64,000 nucleotides of DNA. It comes from SYLG01 sp965226945 (GTDB lineage Bacteria > Planctomycetota > Planctomycetia > Gemmatales > Gemmataceae). Positions 52,501 to 61,256 of this stretch are shown here, in pieces. The notes under the pieces are model-generated. The model searched no databases. It saw nothing but the letters and a program-made list of their open reading frames with translations, and was not told the origin of the DNA. The DNA is taken from the NCBI GenBank assembly GCA_965226945.1, contig OZ245717.1, positions 3,658,001-3,722,000 of the forward strand, given 5' to 3'. Positions within the stretch are counted from its first letter, which is position 1; each line of letters begins with the position of its first letter. A program made the position numbers and the translations under genes.

Positions 52501-53023
52501 AAACCTGAAGGAAGTGACAGTGAATCACTACCTGATGGATGTGGAACTGCTCTTTAGCCGCAATCCGTTCGTGCAGCAATCGGGCGGGGAGTTTGCCTTC
52601 ATCAAGCCGAACCAGACGAAGGTAATCAAGTTGGGCGAGAGCAAGGGAAAGATGGAAATCGCCCTGCCCGCGGACCTGGTGAAGCGCAACTTGCTTGTGG
52701 AGATCGCTGCCGCAGGCAAGACGCGGACGGTGGCCTACTACTCAAGCGCGATGGATCTCAAGATGTTTGAAGGCCAGGGTCAACTCAAAGTGACGGCGCG
52801 GGATGCGGCGACACCGCTCTCGAAGGTGTATGTGAAGGTGTACGCTCGGCTGGCGGATGGCTCGGTGAAGTTCCACAAGGATGGCTACACCGATCTACGT
52901 GGTCGGTTCGACTACGCAACCGTGAGCACGCCGGAGAAACAGCCCATTCAGCGCTTCGCGATCCTGGTGCTAAGCGAAGATCATGGAGCGACGATCAAGG
53001 AAACCAATCCTCCGCAGAGGTAG
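46502..53023 (+). CDS. Giant exported protein, copy 2 of a tandem triplet
   Basis: The 2,173-residue paralogue has the same layout as copy 1. Its start region contains a 12-base duplication (ATGCGAAAAATC then ATGCGAAAAAAA), so two ATGs four codons apart are possible; GAAGG fits the first. By eye, the N-terminal 520 residues differ from copy 1 at roughly one position in ten, the beta-rich middle at about one in four or five, and the last 700 residues at only one in twenty to thirty. The linker (50440-50930) is longer and unlike that of copy 1, with PMPGMGGGGGFGGGPGG and MPGGMPPGGGGFYG. It begins 126 bp after copy 1. Confidence 0.9.
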   Translation: MRKIMRKKLGAVLLSLAGMGTSTQFVAAQGHEPGYIEDFALSPDRAKALAQLIPGTEDYYYYHSLNALNQRQFEKLGTYTKPWLERFGKTQRLIEIETRSALLGYDRDPKKTFEYLRTRIGVQYNHEKEFTGVAPNLPITLDAKLISRETLLAESLRRWANLDNFEDSALDWLQEIPLSWEKRRNLLQRLTRPDGKNLVDLIANDDEPSHSQAFGAYRVDHLLTIAQLEELVAKKPEWLNQPALVQAWLPKLQPGADSDWRQNPIEITAYLDRLWAFASRLQGVHNSLKVHILYHRLMHDRSRGIFDKSRFLTYLALPRRQHYMAKALNESDVSQRFAANLGADYQAQTLFPIVGSDEELVRSYLKHFLVEAETTKEFEPFIDGDYLRHLFAEVKVENGLGDPERWATLLPPEMFKNLKERIDIDFAPTNKMHFGVDENVVLDLHVKNVPSLMVKVFEVNTGNYYKANLREIDTDINLDGLIANEEKTHAYNDSPLRRVLRRFEFKIDKPGVYIVDFIGSGKSSRALVRKGKLRPLASVTPGGLAVSILNEKNQPVKDATIWLSGKDYAPNDKGMVLLPFSTEPGRRPIILTQGGLSSLDSIQHPGEDFQFRAGLHIDREALLSQRLAKVLVRPGLMLAGTPVSLSLIEEVRLSIATTDANGIATTTEIPNFPLLEDRETTHEFRVPEGISRIAVTLEGKIKNLSRGRTDTVQASHAIALNGILKTEKIEDLHLVRSAEECFIEVLGRSGEARPDRPIQVALKHRDFREPVQVTLKSDAKGRVHLGALEGIVRVDATGSEQTVHSWPIAMDQATRREMIHAKSGEPVVLAYTGKLAAADRSEFSLFEIVGGLPKADRFGAIRLSQGMVEIRDLAPGDYELWIKPSTQPIRIRVVDGEVIANHVVGEARDLRVLPLKPLQIAELKVDGTDLVLKLENASKVSRIHLFGVRYQPDLSAFAQFNQVRAPELDGVIPGRSPSVYITGRNIGDEYRYVLDRKGQKKYPGVMIDRPTLLLNPWAVRETTTGEQVAAGGDVFAPKGEAVPAKSAADPSVMDLAASIAPDATAFADLDFLAEASAVVTNLVPDKEGVVRIALKELGNHVLIQAVACDPLQTVTKTVRLPAPDLKIIDQRLRKGLDPAGKFLREKKVSILTKGEPFSVEDIRSSKFEIYDTLAKVHNLFFTLNKDAALVEFSFLARWSSLKPEEKRTYLSKQGCHELHFFIYQKDRAFFDEVVKPFLANKKDKTFIDKWLLEIDLTSYLAPWEYSRLNTMERVLLAKRLKDEPEKTARHLEERLRLLPPNIERQIVLFDTAVSNGALGVDGALDQLRMGLDKSDLKEREKLNVLSATAPASKEVAKNMPMPGMGGGGGFGGGPGGPPSAAGGMPGGMPPGGGGFYGINGGGAPGQAGEAKSRESLRRGDKLEDRAGRMKSFDARAGQSDQPAPGEWGDRESAIQNGKDPRFVSPNELYARNRLEAFGRQLYRPIETTKEYAENNYRNLPIVNQNADLVGPGAFWLDYVKHDGKTPFLSKNLASASRNFTESIFALAVTDLPFEAAKHELKFDAGKLTVNPAGFAIAFHEEVRTADMAQGQAGILVSQNFYKLGERFKDENGEKLDKFVVGEYIKQTAYGCQIVITNPTSSRRKLTLLLQVPVGSIPLNPSQMTRSIPLDLEPYRTQTIDYSFYFPVAGNYAQLPVQVSEKSKSVAAGVATAFAVVDKPTKTDTGSWDYVSQNGTDKEVLDFLSRENLQALNLDRIAFRMKDQAFFQQVTALLATRHIYQNTLWSYALLHGEPGTAQEFLKHNDTIVNDCAGPIQTPILTIDPVARFQYEHLEYKPLVNARAHALGPKRQIVNDRLAQQYRSFLKLLSYQRELGDVENLTLVIYLLQQDRIEEANTAFNKVDPGKIPSKLPYDYAKAWLMLATEQPTKAREIAQVHAKHPVDRWRESFVRILDQVNEAEGKENAKAADPENRSDTQDKLAAQEPSFEFVIEGSKLMLSWQNLKEVTVNHYLMDVELLFSRNPFVQQSGGEFAFIKPNQTKVIKLGESKGKMEIALPADLVKRNLLVEIAAAGKTRTVAYYSSAMDLKMFEGQGQLKVTARDAATPLSKVYVKVYARLADGSVKFHKDGYTDLRGRFDYATVSTPEKQPIQRFAILVLSEDHGATIKETNPPQR

Positions 53024-53045
53024 GACACGAACGGCGCAAGGCCAT

Positions 53046-53097
53046 GGGACCAAGGGAGGAAGGGAAGAAATTCATCCTTTTCTTCCCTTGGTCCTTT
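53046..53097 (+). terminator. Terminator-like hairpin between giant copies 2 and 3
   Basis: GGACCAAGGG (53046-53055) pairs with CCCTTGGTCC (53084-53093), followed by TTTTG. The loop is 28 bases and can form alternative inner pairs (GGGAAGAA with TTCTTCCC). Confidence 0.65.
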
Positions 53098-53202
53098 TGT
53101 CATTCTGGCTATTCTCCCTAGGAAGCTCAATCAATCACTACTCGATCTCGTTTCCACGCAATGCTTGCGATTCTGTCCTCTCCACCTGGAAGGTCGAAAA
53201 TC

Positions 53203-56200
53203 ATGCGAAAAAAAATCGGTGCCGTGCTCTGGTCGTTGGCGGGAATGGCAACCAGTACGCATTTCGCGGTGGGGCAGGGGCAAGAACCAGGCTATATCGA
53301 AGAGTTCGCGCTGGCGCCCGACCGGGCCAAAGCCTTGGCGCAACTGATCCCCGGCACGGAAGACTATTACTACTACCACAGCCTCGATGCGCTCAATCAG
53401 CGGCAATGGGAAAAGTTGGGAACTTACACGAAGCCCTGGTTGGAACGCTTTGGCAAAAGCCAACGGCTGATCGAGATTGAAACGCGCTCGGCCTTGTTGG
53501 GTTACGACCGCGATCCCAAGAAGACTTTCGAATACTTGCGCCAGCGGATCGGTGTGCAGTACCGCCATGAAAAGGAATTCACCGGTATTGCACCCAACCT
53601 GCCGACGGCACTCGATGCCAAGGTGATCTCGCGCGAGACCTTGCTTGCCGAATCGCTTAGGCGTTGGTCGAATCTGGATAACTTCGAAGACTCGGCACTC
53701 GACTGGCTACAAGAAGTGCCCTTGAACTGGGAGAAGCGCCGCAATTTGCTGCAGCGCTTGGCCCAACCGGACGGCAAAAACCTGGTCAAGCTGATCATCG
53801 AAGATGACGAACCATCCCGTCCGCAATCGTTCGGCGCCTACCGGGTCGAGCGCCTCTTAACGATCGCGCAATTGGAAGAGTTGGTAACGAAAAAGCCAAC
53901 GTGGCTAAATGAATCCGCGCTGGTGCAAGCCTGGCTTCCGAAACTGCAACCCGGCGCGGATAGCGACTGGCGCCAAAACCCGGCCGAAATCACGGCCTAT
54001 CTGGACCGTCTCTGGGCTTTCGCCACGCGATTGCAGGCGGTGCACAATTCGCTGAAGGTGCATGTTCTTTATCACCGTCTGGTGCATGACCGAAGCCGAG
54101 GGATCTTCGACAAAGCTCGCTTTTTGACGTACCTGGCGCTTCCTCGTCGCCAGGGCTACATGGCGAAGGCGCTCAACGAGTCGGAAGCCTCGCAGAGGTA
54201 CGGGGCGGACCTGGGAGCCGACTATCACTCGCAGACCTTGTTCCCGATCGTCGGGTCGGATGAAGAACTGGTGCGTTCTTATTTGAAGCACTTCCTGGTG
54301 GAAGCGGAAACGACGAAGGAGTTCGAACCTTTCATTGATGGCGACTATCTGCGTCATCTGTTCGCGGAAGTCAAGGTGGAGAATGGTCTGGGCGATTCCG
54401 AGAAATGGGCGACGCTGTTGCCGCCGGAAATGTTCAAATCCTTGAAGGAAAGGATCGACATCGAGTTCGCGCCGACGAATCAGACGCATTTTGGGGTCAA
54501 CGAGAGCGTGGTGCTCGATCTGCATGTGAAGAACGTGCCCTCGCTCATGGTGAAAGTGTTCGAGGTGAATACGGGCAACTACTACAAGGCAAACCTGCGC
54601 GAGATCGACACCGACATCAATCTGGATGGCCTGATCGCCAACGAAGAGAAAACCCACACCTACAACGAATCCCCCTTGCGGCGCGTGCTGCGCCGTTTCG
54701 AGTTCAAGATCGACAAGCCGGGCGTCTACATCGTCGACTTCATTGGTTCTGGCAAGTCGAGCCGGGCGCTCATTCGCAAGGGAAAATTGCGGCCATTGAC
54801 GAGCATTACAGCCGGGGGCCTGGCGGTGACGGTCCTTGATGAAAAAAATCAACCGGTCAAGGATGCCTCGATCTGGCTTTCAGGCAAGGACTATGCTCCC
54901 AACGACAAGGGGATCATTCTCCTCCCCTTTAGCACCGCGCCGGGCCAGCGGCAGATCATCATCACTCAAGGCGGCTTGTCGTGCCTGGATTCGATTCAAC
55001 ATCCGGGCGAGGTATTCCAGTTCAAGGCGGGGCTGCATATCGATCGGGAAGCACTCCTGTCGCAGCGCCTGGCGAAAGTCTTGGTCCGTCCTGGTCTGAC
55101 GTTGGCCGGGGTGCCGGTTTCGCTGAGTCTCATCGAGGAGGTTCGGCTCCGCATCGCTTCGACCGATGCCAACGGCATTGTGACCACGACCGAAATTCCC
55201 GATTTCAAACTGTTTGAAGATCGCGAAACGGTGCACGAATTCCGCGTGCCCGAAGGGATTTCTCAAATCACCGTGAAAGTCGAAGGAAAGATCAAGAACT
55301 TGAGCCGGGGTCATACCGATACGGTGCAGGCGAGCCACGCCATCGAACTCAACGGCATTCTCAAGACGGAAAAGGTCGAAGATCTCCACCTTGTGCGATC
55401 GGCGGAGGAGTCCTTTATCGAAGTTCTCGGCCGCTCTGGGGAGGCCAGACCGGACCGGCCCATTCAGATTGCCTTGAAGCACCGCGATTTCCGCGAACCG
55501 GTTCAGGTCACGCTCAAGTCGGACGCGAAGGGCCGAGTCCACCTCGGCGCCCTTGCCGGCATCACCAATGTCGTTGCGATCGGTTCGGAACAAACCTCTC
55601 ACTCCTGGTCCATGAACGCGGATCAGGCGACACGCCGCGAAATGATTCACGCAAGATCAGGTGATCCAATTGTTCTGGCCTATTCGGGCAAGTTGGCAGT
55701 GGCCGACCGTTCCGAGTTCTCTCTATTTGAAATTGTGGGCGGTTTACCCAAAGCTGATCAGTTTGCGGCATTGCGCCTGGCGGGCGGGATGATCGAAATC
55801 CGCGATCTGGCACCGGGCGACTACGAACTCTGGATGAAGCCCGGTGCGCAGCCTATCCGTATCCGCGTGGTCAAGGGGGAGGTCGTTGCCAGTCATATCG
55901 TGGGTGAGGCCAGGGATCTGCGCGTGCTTCCCCTCAAGCCGCTGCAGATCGGTGAATTGAGAAGGGAAGGGGGAGATCTGGTCCTTAAGCTCAAGAACGC
56001 CTCGAATGTCTCGCGCATTCATCTCTTTGGAGTCAGATATCAGCCCGGTCTGAATGCTTTTGATCAGTTCAATCTGGTGCGCGCTCCGGAGTTGGATGGC
56101 GTCATTCCCGGTCGGGCGCCCTCGGTCTACATCACGGGGCGCAATATCGGCGACGAATACCGTTATGTCCTCGACCGCAAGGGTCAGAAGAAATTCCCGG

Positions 56201-59200
56201 GCGTGATGATCGATCGCCCCACCTTGCTAATAAACCCCTGGGCGGTGCGCGAAACGACGACGAGCGAGCAGGTCGCGACCGGAGGTGATGTCTTTGCGCC
56301 CAAGGGAGGAGTCGTTCCGGCGAAACCCGACTTCAACATGTCGGAAAGAGATTACGACGTCGCGTTTCGTGACAATTCCTCGGCATTTGCCGATCTCGAC
56401 TTCTTGGCGGAAAGCTCCGCCATCGTGACCAACCTTGTTCCCGACAAGGAGGGGATTGTGCGCATCTCCTTGAAGGAACTGGGCAATCATGTACTGATTC
56501 AGGCGGTGGCTTGCGATCCGCTGCAAACGGTCACCAAAACGCTCCGCTTGAATGCTCCCGACGTCAAGATCGTCGATCAGCGCCTCCTCAAGGGGCTCAA
56601 TCCGGCGGGCAAGTTCCTCAGGGAGAAAAAGGTCAGCGTTCTTGCCAAGGGAGAACCGTTCACGGTCGAGGATATCCGATCGAGCAAGTTCGAGATTTAC
56701 GATAGCCTGGCCAAGATCCATAACCTCTTTTTCACCCTGAACAAGGACGCGGCGCTGGCGGAATTTTCCTTCCTGGCGGGATGGTCGAAGCTCAAGCCCG
56801 AAGAAAAGCGGACACTACTGTCCAAACACGGATGTCACGAATTGCATTTTTTCATCCATCAAAAAGATCGCGCATTCTTTGACGAAGTTGTCCGTCCGTT
56901 TTTGGCCAACAAAAAAGACAAAACCTTTATCGATTTCTGGCTATTGGATGCTGATCTGACTCGCTTTCTATCTACCTGGGAGTATTCGCGCCTCAATACG
57001 ATGGAACGGGTGCTTCTGGCGAAACGGATCAAGGAGGAGCCGCGGATGACGGCTCGCCATCTGGAAGAAAGGCTGCGGTTGCTGCCGCAGGATATTGAGA
57101 GGCAGATCGTCCTGTTCGACACGGCGGTGTCCAATGGCGCGCTGGGCGTGGACGATGCCTTGGGTGCGTTGCGCCTGAACCTGCAGCGTTCGGATCTGCA
57201 AGAGCGGGAGAAAACGACCTTCTCGCGGATGGAGAGACCCGAAGAGATGAAAATGGAAATGAAAAAAGCCGCCGTACGAAATCCCGGTGGATTTGGCGGC
57301 GGCGGGGGGCAGGGCGGTCCACAGAGTGGATCGGGAGCCAATCGGACAGGAGGAGGTGCCTTTGGATTTGTGGGGGGAACGTTGCCGCCCGGCACTTCAA
57401 GCGTTTTTCCCAATCGCCCCGTGGCCGGCGAAAACAAGAGCATCGATTCGTTACGCCGAGGTGGACGACTCGAAGACCGCGCAGGGGGCAAGAGGAATTC
57501 CGAAGCCAAAACCGAGGAAAGACTAAGCGACGCGGAGTCTTCCGCCCAAATGGTTCAGGATCATCGAAAATTCCAGCCAACCGAGCTCTATGCCCGCAAT
57601 CGAAACGAGGCGCTCGGCATTCAGCTTTATCGGCCGATCGAGACGACGAAGGAGTATGCGGAAAACAATTATCGTAATTTGCCGATCGCCAATCAAAACG
57701 CCGACCTCGTCGGCCCGGGTGCGTTCTGGCTCGACTATGTGAAGCACGATGGCAAGACGCCGTTTCTGTCGAAGAACCTGGCGTCGGCTTCGCGCAACTT
57801 CACCGAATCGATCTTCGCGCTGGCCGTGACCGACCTACCGTTTGAAGCGGCCAAGCACGAGCTGAAGTTCGATGCGGGGAAGCTGACGGTGATTCCGGCT
57901 GGATTTGCCATCGCGTTCCATGAAGAGGTACGCACGGCCGACGTGGCGCAAGGTCAGGCGGGGATCCTGGTCAGCCAGAATTTCTACAAGCTCGGCGAAC
58001 GGTTCCGGGACGAGAATGGCGAGAAGGTCGATAAGTTCGTGGTGGGCGAATACATCAAGCAGACGGCCTACGGTTGCCAGATCGTGATCACGAACCCGAC
58101 CGCGTCGCGGCGCAAGTTGACGCTCTTGTTGCAGGTGCCCGTGGGTTCGATCCCCCTGAATCCGTCGCAGATGACGCGCTCGATCCCGCTCGATCTGGAA
58201 CCTTACCGTACGCAGACGATCGACTACTCGTTCTACTTCCCGGTGGCGGGCAACTGCGCCCAGTTGCCGGTGCAGGTGAGCGAAAAGGGCAAAAGCGTCG
58301 CGGCGGGAACGGCCACGGCCTTTGCCGTGGTGGATAAGCCGACGAAGACCGACACCGGCTCGTGGGACTATGTCTCGCAAAACGGCTCGGACAAGGAAGT
58401 GCTCGAGTTCCTCGCACGTGAGAATTTGCAAGCGCTGAATCTGGACCGGATCGCCTTCCGGATGAAAGACAGCGCCTTTTTCCAACAAGTGACGGCGCTC
58501 CTCGCCGCCCGGCATGTGTACCAAAACACGCTCTGGTCGTATGCGCTCTTGCATGGCGAACCGGGCACGGCTCAAGAGTTCTTGAAACACAACGATACGA
58601 TCGTCAACGATTGCGCGGGTCCGATTCAGACGCCGATTTTGACGATCGATCCGGTGGCGCGGTTCCAGTACGAACACCTGGAATACAAACCGCTGGTCAA
58701 TGCGCGGGCTCATGCGCTGGGGCCGAAGCGTCAGATCGTCAACGACCGGCTGGCTCAGCAGTACCGATCCTTCCTGAAGCTGATGTCTTACCAGCGCGAG
58801 CTGGGAGATGTGGAGAACCTTGCACTGGTGATTTATCTGCTGGAGCAGGACCGGATCGAGGAAGCGAACGCGGCCTTCAACAAGGTCGATCCAGGAAAGA
58901 TTCCGAGCAAGTTGCCCTACGACTATGCCAAGGCTTGGTTGATGTTGGCGACAGAACAGCTGGCAAAAGCAAGAGAAATCGCGCAGGTGCATGCGAAGCA
59001 TCCGGTGGATCGCTGGCGCGAGTCGTTCGTGCGGATCATCGATCAGGTGAACGAAGCCGAAGGCAAGGAGAATGCAAAGGCGGCGGATCCGGAAAACCGT
59101 AGCGACACGCAGGACAAGCTCGCGGCGCAGGAGCCAAGTTTTGAGTTTGTGATCGAAGGCAGCAAGCTCATGCTCAGTTGGCAAAACCTGAAGGAAGTGA

Positions 59201-59706
59201 CGGTGAATCACTACCTGATGGATGTGGAGTTGCTCTTTAGCCGCAATCCGTTCGTGCAGCAATCGGGCGGGGAGTTTGCCTTCATCAAGCCGAACCAAAC
59301 GAAGGTGATCAAGCTGACTGAGAGCAAGGGGAAGATGGAGATTGCTCTGCCTGCCGACCTCGTGAAGCGCAACCTGCTCGTGGAGATCGCCGCTGCAGGC
59401 AAGACGCGCACGGTGGCCTATTACTCAAGCGCGATGGACCTCAAGCTGTTGGAGGGCCAGGGTCAACTCAAGGTGACGGCGCGGGACGCTGCGACACCGC
59501 TCTCGAAAGTGTATGTGAAGGTTTATGCGCGGTTGGCGGATGGCTCGGTGAAGTTCCACAAGGATGGCTACACCGACCTGCGCGGGCGGTTCGACTATGC
59601 AACCGTGAGCACGCCGGAGAAGCAGCCCATTCAACGGTTCGCGATCCTGGTGCTAAGCGATGATCACGGCGCGACAATCAAGGAAACGGCTCCACCGCAG
59701 AAGTAG
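53203..59706 (+). CDS. Giant exported protein, copy 3 of a tandem triplet
   Basis: From ATG 53203 (AAGGTC nine bases upstream, as in copy 1) the protein has 2,167 residues. The signal peptide is MRKKIGAVLWSLAGMATSTH. The layout is as in copies 1 and 2: N-terminal FALAPDRAKALAQLIPGTED, MG-like domain, beta-rich middle, variable linker (57140-57610; FGGGGGQGGPQSGSGANRTG and charged flanks), and the conserved C-terminal third ending ATIKETAPPQK. In the middle it shares many residues with copy 2 (KDYAPNDKG; the VRAPELDGVIPGR region), so 2 and 3 seem closer to each other there than to copy 1. No enzymatic motif is visible. Confidence 0.9.
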   Translation: MRKKIGAVLWSLAGMATSTHFAVGQGQEPGYIEEFALAPDRAKALAQLIPGTEDYYYYHSLDALNQRQWEKLGTYTKPWLERFGKSQRLIEIETRSALLGYDRDPKKTFEYLRQRIGVQYRHEKEFTGIAPNLPTALDAKVISRETLLAESLRRWSNLDNFEDSALDWLQEVPLNWEKRRNLLQRLAQPDGKNLVKLIIEDDEPSRPQSFGAYRVERLLTIAQLEELVTKKPTWLNESALVQAWLPKLQPGADSDWRQNPAEITAYLDRLWAFATRLQAVHNSLKVHVLYHRLVHDRSRGIFDKARFLTYLALPRRQGYMAKALNESEASQRYGADLGADYHSQTLFPIVGSDEELVRSYLKHFLVEAETTKEFEPFIDGDYLRHLFAEVKVENGLGDSEKWATLLPPEMFKSLKERIDIEFAPTNQTHFGVNESVVLDLHVKNVPSLMVKVFEVNTGNYYKANLREIDTDINLDGLIANEEKTHTYNESPLRRVLRRFEFKIDKPGVYIVDFIGSGKSSRALIRKGKLRPLTSITAGGLAVTVLDEKNQPVKDASIWLSGKDYAPNDKGIILLPFSTAPGQRQIIITQGGLSCLDSIQHPGEVFQFKAGLHIDREALLSQRLAKVLVRPGLTLAGVPVSLSLIEEVRLRIASTDANGIVTTTEIPDFKLFEDRETVHEFRVPEGISQITVKVEGKIKNLSRGHTDTVQASHAIELNGILKTEKVEDLHLVRSAEESFIEVLGRSGEARPDRPIQIALKHRDFREPVQVTLKSDAKGRVHLGALAGITNVVAIGSEQTSHSWSMNADQATRREMIHARSGDPIVLAYSGKLAVADRSEFSLFEIVGGLPKADQFAALRLAGGMIEIRDLAPGDYELWMKPGAQPIRIRVVKGEVVASHIVGEARDLRVLPLKPLQIGELRREGGDLVLKLKNASNVSRIHLFGVRYQPGLNAFDQFNLVRAPELDGVIPGRAPSVYITGRNIGDEYRYVLDRKGQKKFPGVMIDRPTLLINPWAVRETTTSEQVATGGDVFAPKGGVVPAKPDFNMSERDYDVAFRDNSSAFADLDFLAESSAIVTNLVPDKEGIVRISLKELGNHVLIQAVACDPLQTVTKTLRLNAPDVKIVDQRLLKGLNPAGKFLREKKVSVLAKGEPFTVEDIRSSKFEIYDSLAKIHNLFFTLNKDAALAEFSFLAGWSKLKPEEKRTLLSKHGCHELHFFIHQKDRAFFDEVVRPFLANKKDKTFIDFWLLDADLTRFLSTWEYSRLNTMERVLLAKRIKEEPRMTARHLEERLRLLPQDIERQIVLFDTAVSNGALGVDDALGALRLNLQRSDLQEREKTTFSRMERPEEMKMEMKKAAVRNPGGFGGGGGQGGPQSGSGANRTGGGAFGFVGGTLPPGTSSVFPNRPVAGENKSIDSLRRGGRLEDRAGGKRNSEAKTEERLSDAESSAQMVQDHRKFQPTELYARNRNEALGIQLYRPIETTKEYAENNYRNLPIANQNADLVGPGAFWLDYVKHDGKTPFLSKNLASASRNFTESIFALAVTDLPFEAAKHELKFDAGKLTVIPAGFAIAFHEEVRTADVAQGQAGILVSQNFYKLGERFRDENGEKVDKFVVGEYIKQTAYGCQIVITNPTASRRKLTLLLQVPVGSIPLNPSQMTRSIPLDLEPYRTQTIDYSFYFPVAGNCAQLPVQVSEKGKSVAAGTATAFAVVDKPTKTDTGSWDYVSQNGSDKEVLEFLARENLQALNLDRIAFRMKDSAFFQQVTALLAARHVYQNTLWSYALLHGEPGTAQEFLKHNDTIVNDCAGPIQTPILTIDPVARFQYEHLEYKPLVNARAHALGPKRQIVNDRLAQQYRSFLKLMSYQRELGDVENLALVIYLLEQDRIEEANAAFNKVDPGKIPSKLPYDYAKAWLMLATEQLAKAREIAQVHAKHPVDRWRESFVRIIDQVNEAEGKENAKAADPENRSDTQDKLAAQEPSFEFVIEGSKLMLSWQNLKEVTVNHYLMDVELLFSRNPFVQQSGGEFAFIKPNQTKVIKLTESKGKMEIALPADLVKRNLLVEIAAAGKTRTVAYYSSAMDLKLLEGQGQLKVTARDAATPLSKVYVKVYARLADGSVKFHKDGYTDLRGRFDYATVSTPEKQPIQRFAILVLSDDHGATIKETAPPQK

Positions 59707-59738
59707 TGGGCTAAACGCCGCGAAGCAAAAGAAGTCAG

Positions 59739-59775
59739 AGGGTTCAACGAACAACATTCCTGTTCGCTGAACCCT
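59739..59775 (+). terminator. Hairpin after the giant-gene array
   Basis: AGGGTTCA-A-CGAACA (59739-59753) pairs with TGTTCG-C-TGAACCCT (59761-59775) with one A/C mismatch and a seven-base loop. No T run; it separates the array from the convergent DUF1501 gene. Confidence 0.55.
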
Positions 59776-59802
59776 CCGGCATTTAAGGGAGGCGGTAGAT
59801 CC

Positions 59803-61248
59803 CTATGCCAGAACCCCTTTGACCACATGGCCATGAATGTCGGTCAAGCGGAACTGCCTTCCTTGATAACGGAAGGTCAACCGTTCGTGGTCAATCCCAC
59901 ATAGATGCATGATGGTGGCCTGGTGGTCATGCACATGCACCGGGTCTTTGACAATATTCCAGGCGAAGTCGTCGGTCGCGCCATGGACATGGCCCGCCTT
60001 GACGCCGCCGCCGGCCATCCACAGGCTAAAGGCGCGGCCGAAGTGATCGCGGCCGTTGGGCTTCCCAGCCGGCCCCTGGCCAAACGGCGTGCGGCCAAAT
60101 TCACCGCCCCAAATGACCAGGGTATCGTCGAGCATCCCGCGCATTTTCAGATCTTTGACCAGGGCCGCCGAGGGTTGGTCGGTGTCTTCGCACTGCAGCG
60201 CCAGTTGCGTGAAAAGGTTCGAGTGCTGGTCCCAACCTGAATGCATCAGTTGCACGAAACGCGTGCCGCGCTCGAGCAAACGGCGCGTGATCAGACAATG
60301 CCGCGCGAAGCTGCCCGGTTCATGAACCTGGGGGCCGTACATATCGAGGATATACTTCGGTTCGTTTCGGAAATCGAGCAGGTCAGGCACGCTCGTCTGC
60401 ATGCGAAAGGCCATTTCGTACTGCGCGATGCGCGTGTCGATTTCCGGATCGCCGAACTCAGCCAGGTGCTGGCGATTGAGTTCCTCGATTCCATCGAGCA
60501 GTTTGCGCCGCGATGCGCTCGAAACGCCTTCCGGATTGTTCAAGTAGGGCACCGGATCGCCATTGCCGCGAAAGCGCACCCCCTGGTAGCGCGTCGGTAA
60601 AAAGCCGCTGCCCCAGTAGTAATCGAAGAAGAGCTGGCCGCAGGTACGGCCTCGGTCCGACGAAGTCATCACGACAAACGAAGGCAGGTCATTCGCTTCG
60701 CAGCCAAGGCCATAGGAAAGCCAGGCGCCCATGCTCGGCCGCCCGGGAACCTGGGCACCCGTCAGAAAGAAAGTGACGCCAGGGGCATGATTGACCGCCT
60801 CGGTGTTCATGGTGCGAACAAGACAAATCTCGTCGGCGATCGAGCCGGTGTGAGGGAGCATGCTCGAAAGCTCCATCCCCGATTTGCCATACTTCTTGAA
60901 AGGCTTGATGGAGGGCACGATGGGCCACTTGGAATAGCCGGCCGTCATCGTGGAAAGGCGCGTCTTGCCCCGCACGCTTTCCGGCAATTCCTGCATCGCC
61001 TGCTTTTCCATGACCGGCTTCGGGTCGAACAAGTCGACATGGCTCGGCGCGCCGCCTTGCCAGAGGTAAACGACCCGTTTGGCCTTCGGAGCAAAATGCG
61101 GCACATCGGGTAAACCGGGTTGAGCGGCTTGGGCCCGATGGCCTTCCAGCAATTGAGCGAGGGCCGCCACGCCCAGTCCAGTCGCGCCCCGGCCGAGGAA
61201 CTGGCGGCGATGAGTCAGGTTCAAGGCGCTGGTAAGAGGATCGTTCAT
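59803..61248 (-). CDS. DUF1501 family protein (Tat-exported)
   Basis: From ATG 61248 the protein has 481 residues; a GTG at 61260, overlapping the upstream stop, would add four. It starts MNDPLTSALNLTHRRQFLGR, a twin-arginine signal, followed by GATGLGVAALAQLLEG. The body matches DUF1501, a planctomycete-rich branch of the alkaline phosphatase superfamily: AKRVVYLWQGGAPSHVDLFD, RGKTRLSTMTAGYSKWPIVP, VQLMHSGWDQHSN, LVIWGGEFGRTPFGQG and GRDHFGRAFSLWMAGGGVKA. It nearly always pairs with the DUF1549/DUF1553 gene immediately upstream, as here. The exact reaction is unknown; a role in breakdown of complex carbohydrates is often proposed. Confidence 0.93.
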   Translation of the reverse strand: MNDPLTSALNLTHRRQFLGRGATGLGVAALAQLLEGHRAQAAQPGLPDVPHFAPKAKRVVYLWQGGAPSHVDLFDPKPVMEKQAMQELPESVRGKTRLSTMTAGYSKWPIVPSIKPFKKYGKSGMELSSMLPHTGSIADEICLVRTMNTEAVNHAPGVTFFLTGAQVPGRPSMGAWLSYGLGCEANDLPSFVVMTSSDRGRTCGQLFFDYYWGSGFLPTRYQGVRFRGNGDPVPYLNNPEGVSSASRRKLLDGIEELNRQHLAEFGDPEIDTRIAQYEMAFRMQTSVPDLLDFRNEPKYILDMYGPQVHEPGSFARHCLITRRLLERGTRFVQLMHSGWDQHSNLFTQLALQCEDTDQPSAALVKDLKMRGMLDDTLVIWGGEFGRTPFGQGPAGKPNGRDHFGRAFSLWMAGGGVKAGHVHGATDDFAWNIVKDPVHVHDHQATIMHLCGIDHERLTFRYQGRQFRLTDIHGHVVKGVLA

Positions 61249-61256
61249 GTCGTGGC

